Source: Shinisaurus crocodilurus | Taxonomy: Eukaryota > Chordata > Lepidosauria > Squamata > Shinisauridae | Direction of reading: 5' to 3' | NCBI GenBank assembly: GCA_021292165.1 | Contig: CM037888.1 | Location: 27,951,140 to 28,015,139 of the forward strand | DNA: 64,000 nt | Shown: in pieces, positions 32,780 through 42,001 of the stretch | Position numbering within the stretch: position 1 is the first letter of the stretch | How the letters are laid out: the number at the start of each line of letters is the position of its first letter | Notes under the pieces: model-generated | Told to the model about the DNA's origin: nothing | Seen by the model: only the letters and a program-made list of their open reading frames with translations | The model's database searches: none | Position numbers and translations under genes: made by a program

Positions 32780-33190
32780 TTTCAAACACTGGTAGGTACA
32801 TCAACATCTGAAATTTCTGGTGAACCATGCCCATGATGCCTGAAACTGAGCCATGAGGAGTGGATGAATCAGGCATTTTTCCCTCAACAGATCCATGAAA
32901 CATAGAGTCATCATAACCCGAGGAAGGAATCGTTAGTCACTAAAAGAAGGGACAGCAAGCGTGCCCTGAGAAATCAATAGAAGGCTATTGCCTTGTAATG
33001 CAAAGATAGCATCGCTGATGTTTATGTCTTTGCCCTTCAGGTGCTTCATGCCTCCTTCCCTTCCAGCTTCCTTCTTTTTCACTTCACTTAGGTTTTTATT
33101 TGCCTCAATTCTGGCTTCTCTTACATTCAGATGAAAAAGGAGACCTCTTCTGCAGTGCAGGGGGGGACCCTGGCTCAGGAGAAATGCCTC
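32780..33190. other. No recognised feature
   Basis: Unique-looking; short frames only. Confidence 0.35.
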
Positions 33191-33194
33191 TTCA

Positions 33195-33345
33195 TTTTCA
33201 AGATATTTGCTGAGCATCACACACCTGATGAAGTGGGTGCTACAAAAAAAAATATAAATGGATTAGTCTTTAAAGTGCCGCAAGACCTTTGACTGTTTTT
33301 TTGCTGGAACAGATTAACAAGGTTGCTGTCTCTCTGAAAATTGTT
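33195..33345 (+). mobile_element. Retroelement 3'-end repeat
   Basis: CACCTGATGAAGTGGGTGCT, TTAGTCTTTAAAGTGCCGCA and CTGGAACAGATTAACAAGGT resemble a 3' sequence common in reptile genomes. A reversed fragment is at 47127-47222. Class not assigned. Confidence 0.55.
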
Positions 33346-33379
33346 TTTTTTAATATATGGGGATGGGGGAGGGTCAACA

Positions 33380-34040
33380 TCAAGGGTAGGCATGATCAGG
33401 CACTTGTTGAGGGCCCACACCCCAGCAGGAGCCCACTGATGAGAACACCCTGGAACTGCTGCACTTCTTCGCCATTGCAACCCAGTTGCTCACCTGGCTC
33501 TCGCTCTGGCCCAGACAACAGTGACGGTGAGAAGGAGGAGGAGGAGATGCCACGGCCTACTTGCTCGTTGGCTCTCTGCCTGTCAAGCAAGCAAGTGGTA
33601 GCAGTGATGAGAAAGAGGAGGAGGAGCAACAGCAGCTGGTGCCCATGGCGGTGAGAAGGTAAACTCACTGAGGGAGGGGGGGCAAAGAGGGTGTCTTGAC
33701 CAAGGACCTTCAGAAACCTGGAGCCAGCACGGGGGGAGGTGAATGAAAATGTGCATGTCCGAGAACTGTGGAGCACCCGGGACACACACACCCTCTCCCC
33801 ACATACATCACTGATGGCCTCAAAATGGTCTGTGTGGATATATGGACATTGTTCTGTCTTCAACCCAGCTCAGATACATCTTGGGCACCAGTGTGCCGGT
33901 AGGCTCATGACGACTCAGCTGGGATCACATCAACATACTGAATGAACTGGTGCTTCCAGGTGTGTCGAGCAAGGTGTGGGATGCTTCGCCACTATGATTT
34001 CCGCAATTGTGGAAGCCCTTTTATTAGCTGCCATGACTGC
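33380..34040. other. Mixed sequence with GAGGAG-rich patches
   Basis: No gene supported. Frames on both strands here are driven by GAG/CTC-rich low complexity near 33530-33640. Confidence 0.4.
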
Positions 34041-34057
34041 ACATTATGGAGAAGTCT

Positions 34058-34237
34058 TCCAATGGCTATTAGTCATCATGACTATAATAGATCATCTCTA
34101 GTATCAGAGGCAACATTCAGTTGCTGGGGAATATGAGTGGGAGGGTGGTGTTGCACTCATCTCCTGCTTGTGGGTTTTCCATGGGCAGAATGCTGGACTA
34201 GATGGACCTTGGTCTGATCTAGCATGGCTCTTCTAAT
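34058..34237 (+). mobile_element. CR1 LINE 3' fragment
   Basis: GTTGCTGGGGAATATGAGTG, TGCTGGACTAGATGGACC and TGGTCTGATCTAGCATGGCT match the CR1 3' end seen at 45566. Confidence 0.75.
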
Positions 34238-34361
34238 TTAGGGATGGAAGAATCTGTTTGTTTCTGGTCCAGGTCACTTCCACACGTTCTTCCTGCTGAT
34301 TCTGTTCTTCCAATTAAAAACAAAAATAAAAAACCCCCAATCCTCTGAAAATGCATATGCA

Positions 34362-34475
34362 TTTTTATATTTTATTTACTATTTCATTTCATTTGGTTTT
34401 TTCCCCCATACTGCCCAATAGCCAATGCTCTCTGGGCAGTTCACAAAAATTACAAAACATAACATTTAAAACTTT
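34362..34475 (-). mobile_element. LINE 3' UTR-like fragment
   Basis: ATACTGCCCAATAGCCAATG and CTCTCTGGGCAGTTCAC are typical of a reversed L2-group 3' UTR. Confidence 0.5.
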
Positions 34476-34812
34476 AACTTGGTGTTTGATCTTGTATTTC
34501 AATGTGTCCCTTCTCCCAAAATACTATTTAAATTAGTATATATATTTTTAAATCTCTCAGAATATGTATTTATTAAAGGCATTTTTCAATATATAAACTG
34601 CTGAGAACTGCCTGCATCCGAAGATTTGGGGAACTGTGAAATCTGGTGGATAGCTACATTCCGGTGTGCCAATTAATCTGAGAGACGCAGATCAGGACAT
34701 TTCATAGAGGGATTTTCAAAGATCGCATAACTCTAGCATTCCACAAGGAGGTGCCAGTTCATATGACCAGCTCCTCTATATGAAACTAGGTGGGCCAAAA
34801 GCCACATAACTA

Positions 34813-35105
34813 TGGATGTGTGAGGATTTTGTTCCGGTGGTGATGGAAATCTGGCGGATTAGCCGGGCTCGGCCCCCCCGAACTCCGCCCTGCTTACCTC
34901 TTCCCCAGCTTGACTCGCGTTCCCCTGAGCCGAGCCGGGAAAGCCACTTCTGGGTTCCTGGTGGGCTGCTGTTTATGCAGAAAATGCCTTAAGATACGCC
35001 TAAAGCAGCCGCAATTCACATGATTTGCGCAAATTGCGAGCAACCACTTTTGATGTCTTTTAAGGCATTTTCTTAGTAAATAGCAGCCCACTGGGAACCC
35101 AAAAG
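34813..35105. mobile_element. Fold-back element (GGATGTGTGAGGATTT)
   Basis: GGGTTCCTGGTGGGCTGCTG...AAAATGCCTTAAGATA is inverted against the right arm AAGGCATTTTCTTAG...AGCAGCCCACTGGGAACCC. The centre contains GATTTGCGCAAATTGC. Related to 48770-49187. Confidence 0.75.
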
Positions 35106-35235
35106 TCTGGCCAGTGGCGTAGTGTGCCAGGTTTCAGCCAGGCTTGGCAGGTGCAGCAGCACCCAGAGGTGGGTAAGCGGGTCCTGGCGGAACGCCCACC
35201 CCTAATTCATGACCATCCTCCTCATTCCATGAGCC

Positions 35236-35305
35236 ATGGGTTGGGAAGGTGTGGGCCTCCAGATGTTGTTCTACTGCAACTCCCATTATCCCTAGCCAGA
35301 ATAAC
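35236..35305 (+). mobile_element. hAT-type MITE, left half (split by LTR)
   Basis: GGTGTGGGCCTCCAGATGTT and ACTGCAACTCCCATTATCCC. The matching right half lies at 35870-35932 after the LTR. Confidence 0.7.
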
Positions 35306-35864
35306 TGTTGGGGCCATACTTCCCCTCCTCCTTCCAAGAAGATCCAAGCAATGGCTTCTAGCCAGAAAGCTTTATTAGAAAAATGCAAGCCTAGTGGCGT
35401 AGAACTTTGCAGAAATCAACCACAAAAGTAACTTAGTTAGAATACTAGCCATTAAGGAAGATTGCCCTATTGGTGATAAGTTGATTCCAAACTGGGAACC
35501 TCTCCTCCCTCCCAGACTCAAATTACCCACACCCCAAAGGCGGTTCCTTATTCTTGAGGGCCAGTCTCTTGGAGCGCCTGACACTGCTCAGCTGGTCCAT
35601 CCTCCTTAGCTGATGTCTGACCTGGGGGTTAGTGATGCTTGATTCACCCCTCCTCCCAATCAGAGATCTCAGATTGCTTTCCCATGGAATCTGATACCGA
35701 TTGATCATCATTGACTGTTGGTTGGGCTTATCTCTAAGTCTGCTGGCCTTGGGGAACCAGCTGCAGGTTCCCTCCCGCCCATCTCCTCCTCCTCCTCCTC
35801 CCCATTAGACTCAGAATCTGTTCCCAGATCCTCCTCTGTAGGAAGAGTGGGCCCAATCCCTACA
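35306..35864 (-). mobile_element. Solo LTR (TG...CA), minus strand
   Basis: On the minus strand it starts TGTAGGGATTGGGCCC and ends GGCCCCAACA, with AATAAAG (polyadenylation signal) about 65 bases before one end on that strand. The flanks ATAAC (35301-35305) and ATGAC (35865-35869) match at 4 of 5. Two minus-strand frames cross it: one is acidic (TDSESNGEEEEEE), the other carries RRSKRLALKNKEPP. Length and ends suit a Ty3/gypsy-type LTR; the family is inferred. Confidence 0.75.
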
Positions 35865-35869
35865 ATGAC

Positions 35870-35932
35870 CAATGGTGAGGGATGATGGGAGTTGCAGTTG
35901 AACAATATCTGGAGGGCCTCACATTCCCCATT
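35870..35932 (+). mobile_element. hAT-type MITE, right half
   Basis: GATGGGAGTTGCAGTTGAAC and CTGGAGGGCCTCACATTCCC complete the hairpin begun at 35236. Confidence 0.7.
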
Positions 35933-36012
35933 CTTGCCTTAGCCAATTATGTAGCCAAGGGTCTCTTGAAGTGGACTCTAGTCCTGAAGGATTGCCTATT
36001 CCCACAGCAACC

Positions 36013-36213
36013 TGCACACCCTTTAAGATACGTGGTAGAGAGCATATACTTTGCATGCAGAAGGTCCCAGGTTCAATCCCTGGCAGCATCTCTTGGTAGG
36101 GCTGGGAAAGAAACCACAGAGGGCTGGTGCCAGCCAGTGTACATAATACTGAGCTAGAGAGACCAAGGGACTGACTCTGTGTAAGGCAGCTTCCTGGGTT
36201 CCTACGGCCCTTC
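36013..36213 (+). mobile_element. tRNA-Ala-like SINE, near full length
   Basis: Head GTGGTAGAGAGCATATACTT, TGCATGCAGAAGGTCCC, B box GGTTCAATCCC, then GGGCTGGGAAAGA, GTACATAATACTGAGCTAGA and the CR1-like end AAGGCAGCTTCCTGGGTTCC. Pol III transcription with CR1-driven retrotransposition is inferred from the 3' end. Confidence 0.88.
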
Positions 36214-36575
36214 CTTCTCCATGTACATATTCCATCAGAAGTCCAAAGATCATCTACAAGAGGAAGGCTTTTGCAGCAGTCATGGTCCAGAATGCCCCCT
36301 GGAAGGAGGTTTGCCTGGCACCAATATTGCTAGGCACCAGGCCGGAAAGAAAAAGAAAAAAAATCATTTACCCAGGTGGTTTGCTTGATTTTGTTGGTTT
36401 AATTAAGCCAGTTTTAGTCCATTTAGGGTGCAATCCTATAGCAATCATTGTAATAACTCAAACCTGGAGGCTTAGGGTCATCCTATGCAGGGGCCGGGCA
36501 GGAGGAGTGGTGGATACAATCTTTGCCTCCTCATCCTCTCACCCGGCATTTTCGCTGGACAGGCCTTTTTGCCCA

Positions 36576-36817
36576 TTTATTTATTTATTTTATTATATTT
36601 ATACCCCGCCTTTTTCCCCGCAAGGAACCCAAGGCGGCTTACATAATCCTCCTCCTCCTCTCCATTTGATCCTCACAACAACCCTGTGAGGTAGGTTAGG
36701 CTGAGAGGCAGTGCCTGGCCCAAAGTCACCCAGTGAGTTTCGTGGCCGAGCGGGGACTAGAACCCGGATCTCCCAGAGTCCCAGTCCAACACTCTCACCA
36801 CTACGCCACGCTGGCTT
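36576..36817 (-). mobile_element. MIR-like SINE
   Basis: Reversed full copy: TTTATTTATTT tail, ATACCCCGCCTTTTTCCCC, CTCACAACAACCCTGTGAGG, TCACCCAGTGAGTTTCGTGG, and a head ending ACTACGCCACGCTGGCTT. Confidence 0.9.
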
Positions 36818-36819
36818 TA

Positions 36820-37299
36820 CAGTAACACACAACATCATTCATCGTGCTAGTGCTGTGACAACATTGTATACTACTGCCCAAGGTAAAAACAGAAATTTGT
36901 ACAGGGGTCTCTGGAAGATACAGGTTCAAACCAGACAATACTTATGAATACGCAATGCAAAGGCTGCTAAATGCTTTCAAGCACAGTGACAGCATTTCAG
37001 AGGGAGAAGGAAAGTGGCTGGGGAGGCCTCAGGATAACCTTTCCCCCCTCTCGGAGGTTGCTTTCCCGACTGTGGAGAGCAGCCGGCATGGTTCTTTCCA
37101 CGTTGGCTGGGAGGGGTCAGAGCTCTGATTCCCAGCTCTGAGGTCGGAGTGCTATGTCCAAACTCATATCTGGGAATCTGAAATATCCAATGGCCTCTCA
37201 GACACAGTCATAGGCCATAGGATTGCTCCCTCCAAAGTTTTACCTTTGGTTTTAGTGGTGTGTGTGTGTGTGTGTTTTGTATTTGTTTTATGTGGTACA
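36820..37299. other. No recognised gene
   Basis: Unique-looking; a short GT run is at 37258-37275. Confidence 0.4.
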
Positions 37300-37565
37300 C
37301 CAACATGAAATCTGATATAGAGGAGGTGCAGGGCATGCATATCAAATGTGAGGATGGCACAAAATTGAGTGGAATAGCAAATACCCTGGTAGGCAAAAAA
37401 ATAAAAAAAAATAAAAAATTCAAAGTGGTCTCAATAGGCTGGAGCGCTGGGGCGAAAACAACAGAATGAAATTTAATAGGGATAAATGCCAAGTTCTGTG
37501 CCCAGGAAGAACAAAACCAAATGCACAGCTACATGATGAGGGATACTTGGCTCAACAGTACTACA
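37300..37565 (+). mobile_element. CR1 LINE RT, part 1
   Basis: Reads EEVQGMHIKCEDGTKLSG, GWSAGAKTTE / NRMKFNRDKC blocks in shifting frames, and ends with GATACTTGGCTCAACAGTAC. It parallels 49726-49950 closely. Interrupted at 37566. Confidence 0.85.
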
Positions 37566-37695
37566 TGTATATATCCATTTTAATAGTGTGTTTTGAATGT
37601 TCTTTTTAATGGTCACTTTTAAACTATGTGTGTAGTCTGTTTTATCTATGTGTGCAACAGCCTGGTCGGCTAATGCAGAAATAAACTTGAACTTG
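37566..37695 (+). mobile_element. 130-bp retro-insertion with 12-bp TSD
   Basis: Flanked by the exact 12-mer AACAGTACTACA at 37554-37565 and 37696-37707. It ends AATAAACTTGAACTTG, a short tandem tail typical of target-primed reverse transcription, and contains CAACAGCCTGGTCGGC. Parent LINE not identified. Confidence 0.85.
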
Positions 37696-38177
37696 AACAG
37701 TACTACAAGTGAGAAGGATCTTGGAGTTGTTGTAGATCACAAGCGGAATATGAGCCAGCAATGTGATGTGGCTGCAAAAAAGGCAAATGCTATTTTGGGC
37801 TGCATTAATAGAAGTATAGCTTCCAAATCGCATGAAGTACTAGTTCCCCTCTACTCAGCAGCACTGGTTAGGCCTCATCTTGAGTACTGCATCCAGTTCT
37901 GGGCACCACACTTTAAGAAGGATGTAGACAAACTGGAGAGGGTTCAGAGGAGGGCAACAAGGAAGATAAAGGGACTGGAAACAAAGCCCTATGAGGAGAG
38001 ACTGAAGGTACTGGGCATGTTTAGCCTTCAGAAGAGAAGACTGAGGGGAGATATGACAGTGCTCTTCAAGCACTTGAAAGGTTGTCACACAGAGGAGGGT
38101 CAGGATCTCTTCCCGACCATCCCAGAGTGCAGGACATGGAATAATGGGCTCAAGTTACAGGAAGCCAGATTCTAGCT
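37696..38177 (+). mobile_element. CR1 LINE RT, part 2
   Basis: Encodes [84 protein letters not shown] and GQDLFP, the CR1 ORF2 C-terminal blocks, in one open frame. Cut by the hAT at 38178 and resumes at 39754. Confidence 0.92.
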
Positions 38178-38249
38178 CAGGGGTCCTCAAACTACGGCCC
38201 GCGGGCCACATCCGGCCCACCTTGTCTTTTTATCCGGCCCGGCAGCCGA

Positions 38250-39060
38250 TCGTTGGTGGCATAGTGGTTGCTCGCACGAGAAGGAGAATCTCCTTCTCGC
38301 GTGGCTCTTCCGCAGCCGTCGGAGGAGGAAAGCTCCTGGGATTATAACGCTGACGTCATCCCGCGCGCTTTCCTCCTCCGACGGCTGCGATGGCCAGGGC
38401 TCCATTTTCCTGCTTGCTGTTAGCGCGCTTGTTCTTCTTGCCCTTGTTACTCTTCTGGTTCAGCATTGCCAAGGGAGGAGGAGGAGGTGGAGGTGGAGGT
38501 GGTGACGGCGAAGGCGAAGGCGAAGGCGCTTGATGCTGCTGCTGCTGATGCTGCTGCTGCCACCGCCGCTGCCGCCTCTTGCTTGATGCTGCCACCGCCG
38601 CTGCTACCACCACCACCAACCCCGGCTTATTGCAGCTCCATTGTCAGGCAGAGGAGCCAGCTCGCCCTCCCCCTCACGCACAACGGGCTCGTTGCGCACG
38701 TGCACACACCACAGCCGCCTGGCCACGGGAAGAAGTGCAAGCCAGGGGAAAGGCGTGTCTCGCTTGTTTTGATTCTGCTTCTTCTCCCTCGGCTGCGCTC
38801 CCCTCCCTCCTCCTCCTCCTCCTCCTCCTCCTCTCTTGCCCTGCCAGGCCCTGGTGACAGTGGAAAGCAAAGAGCAAGTGAAAGGAAGGGAGGAGGAAGG
38901 CGCAGCTCAGAGGCTGGACTAGTAGTGGCAGCGGCGGCAGCAGCAGGGAGGTGCTTGGGAGCTGCTAAGGTACTTTCAAAGCATCACGATGGTGATTGTG
39001 AAAGGGGTTCCTCCAGATACGTATGTCGGGATTCATCGCCCAAGCAGGAATAAATATGGG
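38250..39060 (+). promoter_or_regulatory. CpG-island-like promoter/exon segment inside the hAT
   Basis: CpG-dense, unlike the surrounding window. A perfect 23-bp inverted repeat (38311-38333 and 38367-38389) brackets a 33-bp spacer containing TGACGTCA (38351-38358), a consensus CRE. Downstream are CAG/CTG, CCG and CCT tracts, GGCGGCAGCAGCAG, and a donor-like CTAAG|GTACTT at about 38966-38977. Interpreted as a captured promoter plus first exon. Confidence 0.6.
38390..38533 (+). CDS. Small ORF with signal-peptide-like start (captured exon?)
   Basis: 47 codons from an ATG in strong context (G at -3 and +4) directly after the inverted repeat. Residues 1-13 are a short basic start (MARAPFSC...AR); residues 14-27 are a hydrophobic core rich in Leu and Phe ending SIA, as in a cleavable signal peptide. 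A run of ten Gly and Asp/Glu-Gly repeats to the stop TGA follows. A second Leu/Pro-rich mini-frame starts at 38533, overlapping the stop. No homologue recognised. Translation is unproven, and frame loss after the Gly tract is likely. Confidence 0.35.
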   Translation: MARAPFSCLLLARLFFLPLLLFWFSIAKGGGGGGGGGGDGEGEGEGA

Positions 39061-39191
39061 AATAGTGCATAGGCAAAATCTCTTAAACCCCGTGATCGCT
39101 TGACACGCTCCTCATTCTCGCCATGTGGACTTTTCTCTGTCTCCCCCCACCCTTGCCTGCATACTTTTGCATGCACGGCTTGCGTTATGCT

Positions 39192-39330
39192 CAGGGGTGG
39201 GCAACTTGTGGCCTCCTTGGTGTTGTTGGACTGCAACTCCCAGCATTCTTCACCATTGACTAGGCTGGCAGGGCTGATGAGAGTTGCAGTTCAACACTCG
39301 GAGGGCCAAAAGTTCCCGAACCCAACCCTG
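39192..39330. mobile_element. hAT MITE nested in the hAT
   Basis: Left CAGGGGTGGGCAACTTGTGG and right GGGCCAAAAGTTCCCGAACC are inverted; same family as 20202-20338. Flanking duplication is not clear. Confidence 0.8.
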
Positions 39331-39753
39331 CGCTAAAGCTTGAGAGTTTAGGACCCGAAGATGTTTGTCCAGATTAGTATGGAATTCAAAAGGGCAACCT
39401 TGTGTATGTGAGATAGACGTTTTTCTCTGCACATGTGCACGCTAGAAGATACCTCTGGAATTGTATCCACGTCCAGTTGCAATGCAGAATGGGCCAGTAG
39501 GCGGGTGCAAGCCCGTAGTCAGCCTAAAATTCCATCCTCCATTTAATCACTTATTAACATTATAATCATTAATATATAACTTTCCATTTAAGAAAAAAAA
39601 TAATTCACCCCATCAAGTAAAAAAAAAGGACCCGGGTCCTTTTTTTTTACTTGATCCATTCGTTCATATATTTTTTTCAAACTATAGTCCGTCCCCCCAA
39701 CAGTCTGAGGGACAATGAACTGCCCCCCTGTTTAAAAAGTTTGAGGACCCCTG

Positions 39754-39975
39754 TTCTAGCTGAACATCAGGAAAAACTTCCTGACTGTTAGAGCAATATG
39801 GCAATGGAACCAATTACCTAGGGAGCTCTCCCATACTGGATGCATTCAAGATGCCGCTAGACAGCAATCTGCTTTAACTTGGATTCCTGCATTGAGCAGG
39901 GAGTTGGACTCGATGGCCTTATAGGCCCCTTCCAACTCTACTACTCTATGATTCTATGATTCTGTGATATGATGA
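39754..39975 (+). mobile_element. CR1 LINE 3' end, part 3 (ATTCTATG tail)
   Basis: GAACATCAGGAAAAACTTCC, GGGAGTTGGACTCGATGGCC, CCCCTTCCAACTCTACTACT, then ATGATTCTATGATTCTGTG. Closes the CR1 begun at 37300. Confidence 0.92.
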
Positions 39976-39979
39976 TGGG

Positions 39980-40825
39980 TAGTTAATAAAAGTGTGTGTA
40001 GTCTTCAGAACTTGGATAACCTGAATTACAGGAGGGGGCAGCCTGCATGGAATTTACTCATCCTTGACTTATCTTTGTTTGAGTCACAGCATCCTTTGCA
40101 AACATCCCCATCTAAATGCATCACTACTGATGCCAACAGCAGCTACATTGCTGCAGCAGAGTGGGTAGTAGTAACACTAATTCTCATCAATTTACACACT
40201 CGGTTGAAGCCTTTCTGGTTGGTTTTTTCCAACTGGTGTGACCCTTTCTTCCCCTCGCCCGAAGCAATACCCTGGGATTATGTACAAATGGCAGGTCTGT
40301 TTGTTTTTTCATCCGCAAGTTCTTGTAGGTCCCACACTTTCACTCCACGTCCTCCCCGCTTCTTCCTCCTCTGCTGGGAGGTATTGTGGGCAAGTCTTTT
40401 TTCAGGCAGCGTGATGGGTAGAAACTGCATTCATAAGGAAGGACACCCAGCCAATTTAGTTAGAAATCCAATAGTTTTTCCACACGAACACTCAATTCTG
40501 CCACGAATGTGCAAGTTTGCAAAGCTGGTAAGGTGAGAGAAGCATCTGCAGAGCTGAGTGATTACCTGTGGCCTGGCTTCCTATGGTCAGACTGATATCT
40601 GTAATATCCCATAGAAATCCATGGAGGACACTTTTGAGAGTGCAATATCCTTTAAATGTAATCTTGGTAATGAAAGAAAAGGGCTCCGGTTTCATATATA
40701 TACGTTGCAACAGGTTGGGGTTGATGCCCAGCAAAGCTTGACCTGGGAAGAGCAATCTCTACTTTTTAGCTATGGGGTTATCGTCTATCCAATATCAATG
40801 GGGATCACCTGGAGACTGGCATAAA
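39980..40825. other. Unique-looking stretch
   Basis: A plus frame of 180 codons (39994-40536) is open but shows no domain, has no convincing start context and is Ser/Pro/Phe-rich. I do not call it a gene. Confidence 0.45.
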
Positions 40826-40829
40826 GAAA

Positions 40830-41306
40830 GACAGATACGTGATACAATGTTCCCAATGCATTTGGATTATGTCTTTATCAAGGGAAACTAGTAGAAGTAC
40901 AAAATACGTCGTAATAGGTATAATGCAAAAATAAATATACAGTTAAAAAATAAGTGAATTTTTAATTAATTAATACAGTAATACCTTGGATTGCAAGTAA
41001 CTTGGTTTGAGACCGTTTTGCAAGACAAGCAAATTTTTAAATATTTATTTTAATATACAAGCGACGTCTTGCAATACAAGTACTGTAGTATGGCTTAAAT
41101 TAAAAATCTCTGTACAATTTTTTTTTTGGGGGGGGATTCCGTTTTCATATAAGAGTGTTTTGGATTACAAGCACGTTTCCGGAACGAATTATGCTCTCAA
41201 TCCAAGGCATGACTGTACCTGTTATGCATTTCGTACTTCTAATTTCCCTTGATAAAGACATAGTTGAAACACATTGGGAACATTATATCGTGTTATTGTC
41301 TATCCG
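40830..41306. mobile_element. Fold-back element split by a Tigger MITE
   Basis: The left arm (40830-40920) and right arm (41218-41306) are inverted: GATACAATGTTCCCAATGCA faces CATTGGGAACATTATATCG, and TGTCTTTATCAAGGGAAA faces TTTCCCTTGATAAAGACA. The loop is occupied by the TA-flanked element at 40976-41215. Confidence 0.75.
40976..41215 (-). mobile_element. Tigger-like MITE, TA-flanked
   Basis: CAGTAATACCTTGGATTGC to CCAAGGCATGACTG, TA at 40974-40975 and 41216-41217. Reverse orientation of the same subfamily as 4508-4757. Confidence 0.88.
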
Positions 41307-41639
41307 CCTTTGAAGATGGGAGAGTTTGAGCAGAGACAAAGAACATTCTCCCCACCCTACCCCTTTTTTTAATGGATTTTTCATATTTTTGAAGTTTTTT
41401 CCATGGCAAGTAGAAAGTGTCATGCTACACACTGAGTTTCTCTTGAGGGGGGGGGGAGGCAGAACTGTCTTTGTGAGCAAATGTTGATCTGTTCCGGCTC
41501 ACAAATGAGCATCTGAGGGCTTCTGTAAGCAGCAAATAGTCATGTTAAGCAGCAGGACAGGTGTCAGCAGCACGAGACATCTTTGGGCAGCTTCCAAGGC
41601 CCACACACCACTCTGCAGGGGCCCCTGCTGATGCTGGCC

Positions 41640-41770
41640 CTCGGCCACTTGCAGCAGGCCCGGTTATTACTTGGATGGGAGACCCCTCCTCTAGTTCCCT
41701 GCATTGAGTAGGGGGTTGGACTCGATAACCTTGTAGGCTCCTTTCAACTCTATGATCTATGAAATCTATA
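41640..41770 (+). mobile_element. 5S-rRNA-derived SINE with CR1 end, copy A
   Basis: GGCCCGGTTATTACTTGGAT followed by GGGAGACC is the 3' internal-promoter part of 5S rRNA. After CCTCTAGTTCCCTGCA it becomes a CR1 3' end (TTGGACTCGATAACCTTGTA, then CTATGATCTATGAAATCTAT). The 5S 5' half is eroded. Same junction as copy B at 53613. Confidence 0.8.
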
Positions 41771-42001
41771 AGATGGCTGGATCTGGGAGCTGCCTTCACT
41801 TTTAAATTTCCCACAATCCCCCAGATCTCATGCATCTGTCGGGAACGGCCAGGGGCCGACTGATATAGTAGGAGGACCACATTGCTAAGACTCCTCCTCA
41901 GACCTAGAATTGTCTATGTTAAGTATGATTCCAAAATCCCTCCTCCCAATAAATACTGAACCAAGAGGCTTCTTGCTGTTGTTGTTGTTGTGTAGAAATA
42001 C

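Larger units (their letters stand above)
38178..39753 (+). mobile_element. Charlie-like hAT with captured CpG-rich segment
   Basis: 16-bp inverted ends CAGGGGTCCTCAAACT / AGTTTGAGGACCCCTG and an exact 8-bp TSD TTCTAGCT at 38170-38177 and 39754-39761 within the CR1. Left subterminal ACGGCCCGCGGGCCACATCC and right CTGAGGGACAATGAACTGCC resemble the Charlie/OposCharlie-type hAT group (from memory). No transposase. The interior (about 38250-39060) is CpG-rich and promoter/exon-like. Confidence 0.95.

Noticed and set aside
33396..33863. 155-codon minus frame, Ser/Leu rich
   Set aside because: Driven by GAG/CTC low complexity; no homologous domain recognised.
38466..39053. 195-codon Ala/Ser/Pro-rich plus frame inside the hAT
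   Set aside because: Starts internally and runs through CAG, CCG and CCT tracts. The shorter frame at 38390 has a better start. Kept only as part of the captured-segment finding.
39994..40536. 180-codon plus frame
   Set aside because: No domain, no splice or promoter context; a frame this long is plausible by chance over 64 kb in six frames.
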